Shown here in pieces: positions 1 to 9,654 of a stretch of DNA of 64,000 nt. Source of the DNA: GCA-003244245 sp050699715. GTDB taxonomy: Bacteria > Actinomycetota > Actinomycetes > Mycobacteriales > Pseudonocardiaceae. The DNA lies in assembly GCA_050699715.1 (NCBI GenBank), contig JBOHFR010000024.1, forward strand, positions 3,575-67,574, in the 5' to 3' direction. Numbering within the stretch: the stretch's first letter is position 1; each line of letters begins with the position of its first letter. The notes under the pieces were generated by a model. The model saw only the letters and a list, made by a program, of their open reading frames with translations. It was not told where the DNA came from and searched no databases. A program made the position numbers and the translations under genes.

Positions 1-3000
1 GTTGCTGTCCGGCGAGGATCGACGGCGAGGGTTTTCCTCAGCTATGCCGGCGAGGACCGTGCTCTGGCCGGTGAGCTGTATCGCCGGCTGGTCGAGGACG
101 GCCATGAGGTGTCCCTGGACCAGGATCGCCGGGACGGCAGCACCAGCGGCGAGGAGTGGGAACAACGGCTACACGAGCGGCTGCGCTGGGCCGACGCCAC
201 AGTCTGCCTAGTCACGTCGGCCTACTTGGCATCAACGTGGTGCATGGCCGAAGTCGGCTTCGCGCGGTCGCAGCGTAGCTGGCTGCTGCCGGTCTGGGCC
301 GAGCCTGGCGTGGACAATCCACCATTGATGTCCGCCATCGTCGCGGACACCGACCTGGCGCAGGACTCGGTGGGTGCCGCCCTGGTGCGGACATTGCGCC
401 ACATCGATGACGCTGGCGGACTGAGCTGGCCGAAAGATCGTTCCCCGTTCCCAGGATTGCGCCCGTTCGACACTGACCAACACCAGGTGTTCTTCGGTCG
501 TACCAACGAGGTGAAGCAGCTCGCCGAGCTGTTGCGATCCCCTGACAAGCGCGCCGAAGGTGCGGCACTGCTGGTGGTCGGCCCCTCAGGATGCGGCAAG
601 TCCTCGCTGGTCCGAGCCGGGCTGCTGCCACTGATGGCCTACGAGCCGGGCTGGTGGACGCTGCCCGCGATCGTGCCAGGCGCTGATCCACTAGCGGCGT
701 TGGCCCAATGCCTGGCCGTCGCGGCGCAGCACATTGGCCTGGAGTGGACTGTGGACCAGGTGCGCCACCGGCTTGACAAGGGCCGCCTGGGACAGCTGGC
801 CGACGAGCTGCTGTTGGCCGCCCCCGGGGGTCCACAATGTCGCCTGCTGCTGGTGGTGGATCAGTTCGAGGAGTTGCTCACCCAGACTGGCCCCACTGAC
901 CGGGCTCAGTTCGCCGAGCTGCTGAGTGCGGCGCTCAATGGTCCGGTGCACGTGGTGGCTACGCTGCGGCCGGAGTTTTTGGCCCCACTGCTCGGCGACT
1001 CCGCACTGGCCACCCTGGCGACGACCATCTACCCGCTGCGGCCGTTGCGCCGTGAGGCACTGTGCGAGGTGATCGAAGGCCCAGCTCGACTGGCCGGCAT
1101 CGGGGTGGACGACAACCTCGTGGCTCGGCTGATCGCCGACACTGACGACGGGGAGGCGTTGCCGCTGCTGGCGTTCACTTTGGCCCAGCTTGCTGACGGG
1201 GTCGGCCACGGTGGTCAACTGTCGGCTGCGCGTTATGACCAACTCGGAGGGGTGCAGGGTGCCCTGACCCACCAAGCCGAGCTGGCATTGGCCGACGCGA
1301 GCGCGGCCAGTGGTCGGAGCCGTACGGAGGTCATCGCTGGGTTGTTGCGGCTGGTCACCGTGGATGAACAGGGTCGTCCCACCCGGTGGCGGGTCTCTCG
1401 CGATGAGCTGCCTGAGCCGGTGATTCGAGAGGTGGACGCCTTCGTCGCGCGGCGACTGGTGACCACCGACACTATCAACGGCAGCGTGGTCGTTGAGGTG
1501 GCCCACGAGGCGTTTTTGTCCGCCTGGACACCGCTGGTCCAAGCGATCACCGCCGCCTCGTCGGCGCTGCGCGCTCGCCGCGCGGTCGAGCAGGCTGCCA
1601 CCGAGTGGAATGACCAGGGTCGCTCATCGAACCGGTTGTGGGAACGTGGGCAGCTCGCCGCCGCCGTAGCCGATACCGGTGCCCACCTCCAAACCCGTAA
1701 CCTGGTCACCGACCACGTGGACCTCAACCCGACGGCTCGCGACTTCCTGCGCGCCAGCATCCGCCGGGACCGCTTCCGGCGAGGGCGCGCCACCGCCGTG
1801 CTGTCGGTGCTTCTGGTCTTCGCTGTCGTGGCAGCTGGATTCGCGTTTATCCAACAGCACACCGCAGAGAAACAACGCAATGTCGCTCTGTCCCGGCAGG
1901 TCGCGGGACAGGCAACGGAGCTACGCGCCACAAACCCGGCCCTGGCCGCCCAACTTGGCTTGGCCGCCTACCGGCTTGTCCCCACCACGGAAGCCCGCAG
2001 CAGTCTGCTCAGCACCGCCGTCAACCTCGGCGCCACCCGACTGACCGGCCACACCAACACCGTCTACTCGGTGGCGTTTAGTCCTGACGGGCGCACGCTG
2101 GCCAACGCCAGCGCCGATGGGACTGTGCAGCTGTGGGGTATCAGCGACACTTACCACCCCAGCCCGCTGAGCACCCTGACCGGCCACACCAACACCGTTC
2201 GCTCGGTGGCCTTCAGCCCCGACAGGCACACCCTGGCCACCGCCAGCGACGACCGCACCGCACGACTGTGGGATATCAGCGACCCCCACCACCCCAGCCC
2301 ACTGAGCACCCTCACCGGCCACACCGACACCGTCACCTCGGTGGCGTTCTCCCCCGACGGGCACACCCTGGCCACCGCCAGCGCCGATGACACCGCGCGG
2401 TTGTGGGATATCAGCGACCCCCACCACCCCAGCCCACTGAGCACCCTCACCGGCCACACCAACACCGTCTGGTCGGTGGCGTTTAGCCCCGACGGGCACA
2501 CCCTGGCCACCGCCAGCGCCGATGACACCGCGCGGTTGTGGGATATCAGCGACCCCCACCACCCCAGCCCACTGAGCACCCTCACCGGCCACACCAACTG
2601 GATCTCCTCGGTGGCCTTCAGCCCCGACGGGCACACCCTGGCCACCGCCAGCGCCGACCGNNNNNNNNNNNNNNNNNNNNNNNNNNNNNNNNNNNNNNNN
2701 NNNNNNNNNNNNNNNNNNNNNNNNNNNNNNNNNNNNNNNNNNNNNNNNNNNNNNNNNNNNCACCGCGCGGTTGTGGAATATCAGCGACCCCCACCACCCC
2801 AGCCCACTGAGCACCCTCACCGGCCACACCAACTGGATCTCCTCGGTGGCCTTCAGCCCCGACGGGCACACCCTGGCCACCGCCAGCGCCGACCGCACCG
2901 CGCGGTTGTGGAATATCAGCGACCCCCACCACCCCAGCCCACTGAGCACCCTCACCGGCCACACCAACTGGATCTCCTCGGTGGCCTTCAGCCCCGACGG

Positions 3001-4087
3001 GCACACCCTGGCCACCGCCAGCACCGATGACACCACGCGGTTGTGGGGCCTCCCTGGACCCCTCCTGGCTGGTCACAGCGGCGGCGTCATGGGGATGGCG
3101 TTTAGCCCCAACGGGCGCACCCTGGCCACCGCCAGCACCGACACCACCGTGATCCTGTGGGATCTGACTGACCGCGCTCAGCCCCGCCGTCTCGGCTCAC
3201 CCTTAACTGGCCACACCAACACCGTCACCTCGGTGGCGTTCAGCCCGGACGGGCGCACCCTGGCCACCGCCAGCGACGACCGCACCGCGCGGTTGTGGGA
3301 TATCAGCGACCCCCACCACCCCAGCCCGCTGAGCACCCTGACCGTCCACGTCGCCTCGGTGGAGTCGGTGGCGTTCAGTCCGGACGGCCGCACCCTGGCC
3401 ACCGCCAGCGACGATTACACCGCGCGGTTGTGGGATATCCGCGACCCCCACCAACCACACCCGCTAGGGACCCTGACCGGCCACACCAACTGGATCTCCT
3501 CGGTGGCGTTCAGTCCCGACGGGCGCACCCTGGCCACCGCCAGCGCCGATGGCACCGCGCGGTTGTGGGATATCCGCGACCCCCACCACCCCAGCCCGCT
3601 AAGCACCCTCACCGGCCACACCGGCGCCGTCTGGTCGGTGGCGTTCAGTCCCGACGGGCGCACCCTGGCCACCGCCAGCGCCGATGGCACCGCGCGGTTG
3701 TGGGATATCCGCGACCCCCACCACCCCAGCCCGCTAAGCACCCTCACCGGCCACACCAACACCGTCTCCTCGGTGGCGTTCAGCCCTGATGAGCGCACCC
3801 TGGCCACCGCCAGCGACGACCGCACCGCGCGGTTGTGGGATATCCGCGATCCACACCACCCCCGCCTGCTGGGTACCCTGACAGGCCACACCAACGGCGT
3901 CCGCTCGGTGGTCTTCAGCCCCGACGGGAGCACCCTGGCCACCGCCAGCGACGACACCACCGCCCGGTTGTGGGAACCCAACACCGATCGTGTCATCACT
4001 CGGATCTGCAGCATCACGCCGCCTATCACCAAGAGCGAGTGGAACCAATACCTACCCGACCTGCCGTACCAGCCCCCATGCCCGTGA
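1..4087 (+). CDS. TIR - nSTAND1 NTPase - TM - WD40 protein (5' partial, interrupted by assembly gap)
   Basis: Signalling or immune-type STAND protein whose start lies left of the window: the frame is open from base 1, and a TIR domain (VFLSYAGEDR) begins about 12 residues in. Next comes an nSTAND1 NTPase opening with PFPGLRPF, with Walker A GPSGCGKSS near 591 and Walker B LLLVVDQFEELL near 850. One membrane segment lies near 1795-1855. From 2038 to the stop at 4087 the protein is a WD40 array of 45-residue units. A 100-N gap at 2661-2760 falls inside the array and the frame differs on either side. I attribute that to the arbitrary gap length, so this is probably one gene. STAND proteins of this layout are thought to sense a trigger through the repeats and signal through TIR; the trigger here is unknown. 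Confidence 0.85.
2038..3975 (+). repeat. Tandem 135-bp repeats encoding about 14 WD40 units
   Basis: Near-identical 135-bp units, each encoding a WD40 blade around LTGHTNxVxSVAFSPDG and ending DPHHPSPLST. About fourteen can be counted when the unit broken by the gap is included, which would fit two seven-bladed propellers. Units 5-7 (WISSVAFSPDGHTLATASAD) are almost identical in DNA, which would explain the assembly failure there. The eighth unit is more divergent and lacks the DPHHPSPLST linker. Confidence 0.85.
2661..2760. other. Assembly gap (100 N)
   Basis: Exactly 100 Ns, the usual placeholder for unknown length, placed within near-identical WD40 repeats. The true number of repeats is therefore unknown. 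Confidence 0.99.
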
Positions 4088-4377
4088 GGTTGCGCAGTGC
4101 GCCGGCTTCGATGACGGTCACGCAGGCGGTGAACGCCTCACCCGGCTGCTTCCACGGGTCGGGGACGTCCCGGTCGCCGAGGTAGAGCAGCAGCTTCGGC
4201 GCGCTGATCGCGTCGGCGAGCTCGCGCAGGCCGGCCAGGACGGCGGTGTCCATGGCGAGCACGACGTCGGCCCAGGCCAGGAGCTCCGGGCTGACCTGGA
4301 CGCCGCAGTGGTGGCTGAGGTCGTAGCCGCACCGGGCGGCGACGTCGACCGTGACGGGGGTGGCAGACCGTCAGCAT
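4026..4377 (-). pseudogene. Low-molecular-weight protein-tyrosine-phosphatase remnant
   Basis: The reading starts MLTVCH, matching the start of the LMW-PTP P-loop. After a deletion and frame change it resumes as AARCGYDLSHHCG, then ADVVLAMD and VPDPW. The CxxxxxR(S/T) catalytic loop is gone, leaving the C-terminal half including the VPDP general-acid loop. The 3' end runs antisense over the end of the WD40 gene. Not functional as a phosphatase. Confidence 0.6.
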
Positions 4378-4479
4378 CCGCCGGGGCCTTGCGCCTATGG
4401 CGGTCTCGGGCACAAGATCACACCTTCTCGATCTCGATCGCCAGTACGACGAGAGACTCCTTCTCCGGCGGGAAGATCT

Positions 4480-5073
4480 CTCTGACCGCAGCCCTGTTCG
4501 TCATCGTGTGCTACCTCAGCGGCCTTCGCCCAGGCGAGGCGTTGAATCCGCGCCGCGGCTGCCGGGACGTCGACCCGGACACTGGCGAGTTCATGGCGCG
4601 CGACATCGACGCCTTCATCGACTGGGTCAACCGCACCTTCGCCCAGGTAGAGGGAAGGGCACCAATTCCGGCAGACCCGACCAAGCGACTGCACGTAGCG
4701 CGTTTCCGCAGAACGTTGGCGTACTTCATCGTGCGCCGCCCGCGCGGCCTGATCGCGGCGGCCTTGCAGTACGGCCACGTGGCCACCAAAGTCCACTCTG
4801 TCATATGCCGGGGACGCGGACACCGGATGGATGGACGATCTGGCCATCGAAAAGCTGGAACTCGTGCTCGAACAGATCGGCCAGGACCGCGCGCTGCTCG
4901 ACGACGGGGAACACGTCAGCGGACCGTCGGCCGCCGAGTACCGGGTGCGGATCGAGCGGGCGGCCGGGTTCGCCGGCCGGGTGGTCACCAGTGTTCGCAA
5001 CGCCGAACGCCTGCTTGCCCGCGCGGCACTGCCCCTGCCGGTCCATCGCTGGGGACAGGTCCACACACCGTGA
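4480..5073 (+). pseudogene. Tyrosine recombinase/integrase remnant
   Basis: Fragments of a large actinomycete tyrosine recombinase. LSGLRPGEAL near 4510 is the first catalytic Arg box; after a deletion come RFRRTLAYFIVRRPRGLIAAALQY near 4710 and the tail HVSGPSAAEY near 4912. A one-base frameshift near 4793 separates the tail (TLSYAGDADTGW) from the upstream frame. It indicates that a mobile element once integrated nearby. Confidence 0.6.
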
Positions 5074-5112
5074 TCCGCGCCAGCATGGCGTCCTGGAAGA
5101 TCCGCCAGTCGC

Positions 5113-5610
5113 TCAGTCGACGAGCGTGAGGGGCGTGGGGCTGAACTGGTCCGCAAGCAGGTCGTCGAGCAGGGCGGGCAGTTCGGCGGGCAGGAGCTTG
5201 TCACCGCACTCCCGTAGCTCGTCTGCCGGCCACCAGCGGCGTTCGATCAGCCCGGCCTTCTCGTTCTCTGTGGGCTGGAGCGCGACTTGCGGCGCCGTGC
5301 TGGGGGTGCGGCCGAGGAACACGTGCTCGATGCGGTGGTGGTCGCGGCCCTTGTAGCGGAAGCGGGATTCGCGGACCCACAGCTCTCGGTCCAGGGTGGC
5401 GAGCAGGAGCCCGGTTTCCTCGGCGAGCTCGCGGCGGGCGGCGGCGCGGAGGTCTTCGCCGTCGTCCAGGCCACCGCCGGGCAGCTCCCACCAGTGGTGT
5501 GCGGGGTCGACGGGGTCGAGGGCGTGGATGAGCAGCACGCGGTCGGCGGGGTCCAGCAGCAGGACACGGGCGCCGATGCGGGGAGTGACGGTGCTGGTGG
5601 AGGCAGGCAT
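5113..5610 (-). CDS. Nudix hydrolase
   Basis: 165-residue protein with a full Nudix box (GGGLDDGEDLRAAARRELAE, then ETGL), predicted to hydrolyse a nucleoside diphosphate linked to another moiety. The start is ATG (MPASTSTVTPRIG). It is the last of four leftward frames (radical SAM remnant, kinase remnant, exonuclease, Nudix), so it may be the surviving end of an older operon. Substrate unknown. Confidence 0.85.
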   Translation of the reverse strand: MPASTSTVTPRIGARVLLLDPADRVLLIHALDPVDPAHHWWELPGGGLDDGEDLRAAARRELAEETGLLLATLDRELWVRESRFRYKGRDHHRIEHVFLGRTPSTAPQVALQPTENEKAGLIERRWWPADELRECGDKLLPAELPALLDDLLADQFSPTPLTLVD

Positions 5611-5686
5611 CCTGCGGCAGGTCCTCGCGGTCGGCTGACGGGCAGGTGGCCCGGCGGCCGACGACGAGCAGTGGAAGCCGCGCGAG

Positions 5687-6526
5687 TTAGAACAAGGTCG
5701 GCTCCGGCTCGGCGTGCGTGGCCGCCGTGGCGGGGTCCGACGTTAGCAGCGACGTGGTCGCGGTCAGCGTCAGGCGCACGGCGAGTCCCGAATGGTCGGT
5801 GAGCCGGGAGCCGTCCTCCGCGAGGTCCCTGGTTTCGTGGACGTACTCGCAGCCGGTGAGCCGCGCGGCCAGGGCGGCCGAGCCGTGGGCATGGTCGTAG
5901 CGGTAGCCCAGGTCCGCCCGGCGCGCCCAACTGTGCTCGACCCGGTCGGGGTGCAGGTGCCGGAACAGGTCCACCAGGCCGTGCCGGTCGGTCAGGCCGC
6001 TGTAGAAGGCGTACTCGAACGGCGCGAACTGGTCCCGGTGCGCCGGGGTGTGGCTGGGTTCGAGCACGTTGAGGTCACCGAGCAGCAACAGCGGCGCCTC
6101 GCCGGCCGTGGTGTCCAGGGCGCGGCCGAAACGCTGGATCCAGGTCTTCTTGCGTTCGGTCTTCTCTGCGGTGGCGTCGCGGGAGGGCACGTAGGCGCCG
6201 ACCACGCGCAACGGCCCGTCGGTGGTGTCGACCACGACCCCGGCCGCGCGGGCGGGCAGGTAGTCCAGTGCCGCGCCGAGCGGGTCCGGGGTGGTGGCGA
6301 GCTTGCTGACGATCATCACGCCGAGCTCGCCGGGGGCATGGTCGGGGAAGGTCACCGCGTAGCCGGCGGCGGTGAACGCCTCGGCCAGGAACTGGCTGCC
6401 CACGGTCGCCTTGGTCTCGGTCAGCACCAGCACGTCCTCGTCACGCTCGGCGAGCCAGCGGAGCTGGCGCTGCGCGCGGTCCAGCGAAGGGGCGCCGACG
6501 TTGACGGTGATCAGGCTCAAAGACAT
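5687..6526 (-). CDS. Exonuclease III / endonuclease-exonuclease-phosphatase family protein
   Basis: 279 residues beginning MSLSLITVNVG. It carries the EEP-fold signatures: LVLTETKA (metal-binding Glu), LLLLGDLNV, and a C-terminal LTDHSGLAV with the catalytic Asp-His. Family members cleave DNA at abasic sites or act as 3'-5' exonucleases. The start codon overlaps the upstream kinase remnant by 10 bases. A truncated relative lies at 34470-34997, also beside a Nudix gene. Confidence 0.85.
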   Translation of the reverse strand: MSLSLITVNVGAPSLDRAQRQLRWLAERDEDVLVLTETKATVGSQFLAEAFTAAGYAVTFPDHAPGELGVMIVSKLATTPDPLGAALDYLPARAAGVVVDTTDGPLRVVGAYVPSRDATAEKTERKKTWIQRFGRALDTTAGEAPLLLLGDLNVLEPSHTPAHRDQFAPFEYAFYSGLTDRHGLVDLFRHLHPDRVEHSWARRADLGYRYDHAHGSAALAARLTGCEYVHETRDLAEDGSRLTDHSGLAVRLTLTATTSLLTSDPATAATHAEPEPTLF

Positions 6527-6805
6527 GCCGGGCTCTTCTCGGTCAGGACGTGCTGGATCAGGGACACGATTCCGGCGGCAATCGTCTCGGGCGGGTCGGT
6601 GGTGGCATCCAGCGAGGCGACCGGCCAGCCCCGTTGTTGCAGGTCGACCACGGCGTGGACGTACAGGCCGGTCTCCATCTCGCTGTTGTCCTCGTGCAGC
6701 GCGGGCAGGATCTCCGTATCGAGCTGGTGGTGTCGGTCGGCGGCGCACAGGCAGGCCAGGGCCATACCCCGGTAGGTGTCCGTGCCGTGCCGGGCCAGCC
6801 GCGAC
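6517..6805 (-). pseudogene. dTMP-kinase-like fragment
   Basis: Reads DTYRGMALACLCAADRHHQL, then TEILPALHEDN, resembling the middle of thymidylate kinases (AADRxHHxxTEIxPAL). It then jumps to a C-terminal stretch (QQRGWPVASLDATTDPPETI). The P-loop and the DRY region are missing. The call rests on motif resemblance only. It lies between the radical SAM remnant and the exonuclease on the same strand. Confidence 0.4.
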
Positions 6806-7680
6806 CACCGCGGCCGGACAGCCCTTGCCGCAGCCGGAGTTCATCGAGCACGCCGCGCAGGTGGCGTTCGCGCCGACCTGATAGCGGTCGTGGAAGCGGT
6901 AGTCGTCCAGCCGCTGCGCGATGTCCGGGTCGGTGAAGATGTTACCCGCGATGAACTCGGTGTCGGCATGCCGCGATTGCGGGGTGCGGGCGGCGAACAC
7001 CAGGTACGGGCACACGGTGACCTCGCCGGGGGTGAACACGTAGATGATCGTCCCGGCCTCGCACCCGGCCAGCGGCCGGCCCTCGGTGTTCGGGAAGCGG
7101 ATGTGCGCGATATCCAGCTCCGGGCCATCGAACGGCGCGGTCAGCTCGAAGATCGCCCGCATGTGCAGCGTCGTCTTGGCCAATTTGGCCTTCGACTTGA
7201 CGCCGCGGCCCATGCTGCCCAGCGGGTTGAGCAGCACGTAGCGCGCCCCGTTCGCGCGAGCGAACGCGCACAGCCGCGCGTACTCCTCGTTCTGCGCCAA
7301 CGTGTTCGGCGTGCATAGCAGGCCCTGCAGGATGCCGGCCCGACTGAGCTTCTCCACGGTGGCCACGGTGACGGCGAAGCTGGCCCGGTCGCCCCGGAAA
7401 CGGCCGTGCGAGTCGGCGGCGAACCCATCCAAGGAGACGTTGCAGTGCACGCCCAGCTCGACCAGCGCCGCGATCTGGACCGCGTTCAGGGTGGTGGCGT
7501 TACCACCTCGGCCAGCGGCATCTGCTTGCCTACCCTGGTCGCGGACACGAAGCAGTGGGCGCAGCGGAGGTTGCAGTCCTCGTTGATCTGCACCAGCGCT
7601 GTGCGGAACGGCTGCTCGACCGTGGTGCGGAAGTAGCAGGACGAGGCCACCTCGTCGGTGGCGATACTGCGAGCGGTCAC
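6806..7680 (-). pseudogene. Radical SAM/SPASM protein with internal deletion
   Basis: A GTG start at 7680 follows GGAGG. The radical SAM cluster motif CNLRCAHC is present near 7560, followed by MPLAEVV. The frame then breaks near 7500 and resumes at NATTLNAVQIAALVELG, so the GGEP segment of the SAM-binding core has been deleted. The C-terminal SPASM-like cysteines (CAACSMNSGCGKGCPAA) remain. Radical SAM/SPASM enzymes often modify RiPP precursors; this copy should be inactive. Confidence 0.7.
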
Positions 7681-7758
7681 CAGCGAACCTCCACACCTTC
7701 CGGGCAACCGGCTAGTCCGGGCGCCGCCGCGAGTGCGGCCGGACCGACCACACCAAGA

Positions 7759-7778
7759 TACTAAGGAGATCGAAAGTA
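7759..7778. repeat. IS630 left terminal inverted repeat
   Basis: TACTAAGGAGATCGAAAGTA, pairing with 8861-8880 in inverted orientation with one mismatch. The identical 20 bases recur at 17987-18006. Confidence 0.85.
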
Positions 7779-7797
7779 GCTAGACCGGCTAGTCAGG

Positions 7798-8823
7798 CTA
7801 TGTGATGTAGCTGAGGCATGGGTCACCGAAGAACGCGCGAACAAGTTCGGGTAAGCGTTGGAGGCGTAGGAGCGCGGCTTCGGCTTTGTCGCGCAGGTCG
7901 CCGAAGGACGTGATGGCGGTCTTGCCGACGCGGTCATGTTTGACGTTCTTCCAGACCCATTCATCAGGGTTGAGTTCCGGAGAATAGGGCGGGAGGAAGA
8001 ACAGGCGAAGTTTACCTTTTGTTGAGGCGGCGAATTCTGTGACCGCGCGGGATCGGTGGACCGGGTGTCCATCGATGATGAGGAAAACGATGCCACCGTC
8101 ATCGTGCAGCAGGTCACGGCAGTAGGTGATGAACACGTCAGCGTTCATTGTCCCGGTGAAGGCTGTGAAGTGCATCGCCCCCTTGGCGGTGACCGCGGAG
8201 ATCATGGTGATCGAGTGCCGGGTACCGGTGGTCCGCACGATCGGCGTTTGCCCGACCGGCGCCCACGTGGTGCCGGAGTGGTAGTGGGAGCGGACACCGG
8301 CCTCGCCGGCGACGTACACAGTGGCACCTCCCTGCGCGGCTTCGTCCCGGATCGCTGGATACTCCTCAGTGCGCCAGCGCTCCACCCGCTCGGGGTCCTG
8401 CTGAGTGGCCCGGTGCAGCGGACGCTGCGGTGACATCCCGAGCCCCCGGAGAATCCGTCCCACCGAGCCGACCGAGAGCTCCACGCCAAACCGCTGGGCA
8501 ATGACCTGCCGCACCAGATCGCGGGTCCACAACGCGAAGTCCAGTTGATACTGCGCCGGGTCCGAACCGGCGATCATCGTGAACAGTGTTCTCATCTGCA
8601 CTGGGGTTAGTTTCGGTGGACGCCCCGGAACGGGCTTCGCCCGCAAAGCCTCCGCGCCGCCCTTCCGGTACGCCGCGATCCACCCGAAAACCGTCGATCG
8701 ATTGAAACCGAGACTGGCCGCGACATCCTCCGCCCGAGCACCGTTCTCGATCTGCTCACACGCTCGAATCCGGATCACTTCCAGCGTGGCGTGATCAAGC
8801 TTCCGGCCATCGTTATCCCGCAT
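7798..8823 (-). CDS. IS630 family transposase
   Basis: 341 residues from ATG at 8823 (MRDNDGRKLDHATL). It has an N-terminal helix-turn-helix (AEDVAASLGFNRSTVFGW) and a DDE domain. The second Asp (FLIIDGHPVHRS) and the final Glu (SPELNPDEWVWKNVK) are present. The first catalytic block reads VAGEAGVRS, where the family normally has DEAG, so the first catalytic Asp is Gly. The same substitution is in the copy at 17987-18413. The enzyme is probably inactive unless supplied in trans. Confidence 0.88.
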   Translation of the reverse strand: MRDNDGRKLDHATLEVIRIRACEQIENGARAEDVAASLGFNRSTVFGWIAAYRKGGAEALRAKPVPGRPPKLTPVQMRTLFTMIAGSDPAQYQLDFALWTRDLVRQVIAQRFGVELSVGSVGRILRGLGMSPQRPLHRATQQDPERVERWRTEEYPAIRDEAAQGGATVYVAGEAGVRSHYHSGTTWAPVGQTPIVRTTGTRHSITMISAVTAKGAMHFTAFTGTMNADVFITYCRDLLHDDGGIVFLIIDGHPVHRSRAVTEFAASTKGKLRLFFLPPYSPELNPDEWVWKNVKHDRVGKTAITSFGDLRDKAEAALLRLQRLPELVRAFFGDPCLSYIT

Positions 8824-8860
8824 AGGAGAATTAAACCACAAGTAGACCATAAAGTCCACT

Positions 8861-8880
8861 TACTTTCGTTCTCCTTAGTA
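8861..8880. repeat. IS630 right terminal inverted repeat
   Basis: TACTTTCGTTCTCCTTAGTA, the reverse complement of the left end except for one base; the outer TA is the expected target dinucleotide. Confidence 0.85.
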
Positions 8881-8889
8881 ACAGCACCG

Positions 8890-9135
8890 CCATGCGCACT
8901 GCCGCGAGCACTGAACCGGACAGCTCATTGTCCACATGGGATCGGCCGCGATTGGCGATGCGATCGATCTCCTGGACCATGGGCGGCCCACACCGACTAC
9001 TTGACGCCCATCTCCCTACTGTTCCTCTGCCTCCCATACGTGCGGTCGACAGCCACCAACTCTCAGTGCACGGCGATCCGGAGTTTTCTCTGTTGGAAGA
9101 TAATGCCAATGATCAATTCCTGACACCGGGCGCCA
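8890..9135 (+). pseudogene. DapA/NanA-family gene fragment
   Basis: DNA-level remnant of the gene at 14996-15886. The stretch around CACATGGGATCGGCCGCGAT matches the intact gene near 15220, and the 3' part (CCAACTCTCAGTGCACGGCG) matches near 15822. The 5' half and an internal segment are deleted, and the IS630 end abuts the truncated side. It is in the same orientation as the intact gene, so the two form direct repeats around the restriction-modification and TIR-NB-ARC block. Confidence 0.7.
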
Positions 9136-9144
9136 CATCACACC

Positions 9145-9654
9145 TCAGCTGCCAGTCGCGCCCGCCCTGCTCGTGCCCGGGTCGTGGCGCCGGCGGTGTC
9201 GGACTGCGGCGTCAACCAGGTCGGCGGTCTGGGCGGGGTCGTCGTGTTCCCAGGTGCGGATGACGATCCAGCCTGCGGCCCTCAGGCGCTGGTCGGTGTC
9301 GGCGTCACGGGCTTTGTTAGCGGCTATCTTGGCGGGCCAGTACCAGCCATTAGCGGCGGGACGGGGGTTGCCGTGCTCGGGGCAGCCGTGCCAGAAGCAG
9401 CCGTCGACGTACACCGCGACCCGGGCCGGGCCGAAGACAATGTCGGCGCGACGCCGCAGTCCCGGGAGAGGCGCCCGGTCCACGCGGTAGCGCAGGCCCC
9501 GGGCGTGCAGTAGCCGGCGCAGCGCGAGCTCGGGGGCGGTGTCGCGGGTGCGCTGCAGCTGCATCCGGCTGCGGATGCCTGGCGTTGTGGCGTATGACCC
9601 GGCGGCGGATTCCTCCCGGCGGGTCCGCAAAACCGAGTTCGGCCGTCCCGTCAT
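9145..9654 (-). CDS. vsr: Very short patch repair (Vsr) endonuclease
   Basis: 169 residues with Vsr hallmarks: RRADIVF (metal-binding Asp), VYVDGCFWHGCPEH (zinc-binding Cys/His cluster), and the C-terminal RAAGWIVIRTWEHDD. Vsr nicks T:G mismatches arising from deamination of 5-methylcytosine, so it commonly accompanies a C5 methyltransferase, as here. It overlaps the upstream endonuclease gene by 4 bases (ATGA), indicating translational coupling. Confidence 0.92.
   Translation of the reverse strand: MTGRPNSVLRTRREESAAGSYATTPGIRSRMQLQRTRDTAPELALRRLLHARGLRYRVDRAPLPGLRRRADIVFGPARVAVYVDGCFWHGCPEHGNPRPAANGWYWPAKIAANKARDADTDQRLRAAGWIVIRTWEHDDPAQTADLVDAAVRHRRRHDPGTSRAGATGS

Larger units (their letters stand above)
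7759..8880. mobile_element. IS630-family insertion sequence, complete
   Basis: The 1,122-bp element is bounded by 20-bp terminal inverted repeats (TACTAAGGAGATCGAAAGTA on the left, one mismatch on the right) and flanking TA, as expected for IS630/Tc1 elements. It carries one leftward transposase gene and sits between the start of the radical SAM pseudogene and a dapA fragment. A second, truncated copy is at 17987-18413. Confidence 0.88.

Noticed and set aside
691..1542. Long leftward open frame opposite the STAND gene
   Set aside because: High-GC codon bias leaves antisense frames open; the protein has no domain and a skewed composition, while the sense frame has clear NTPase motifs.
2041..3966. 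CRISPR-like tandem repeat array
   Set aside because: The 135-bp units are in frame and encode WD40 blades without unique spacers; long antisense frames here are by-products of the repeats.
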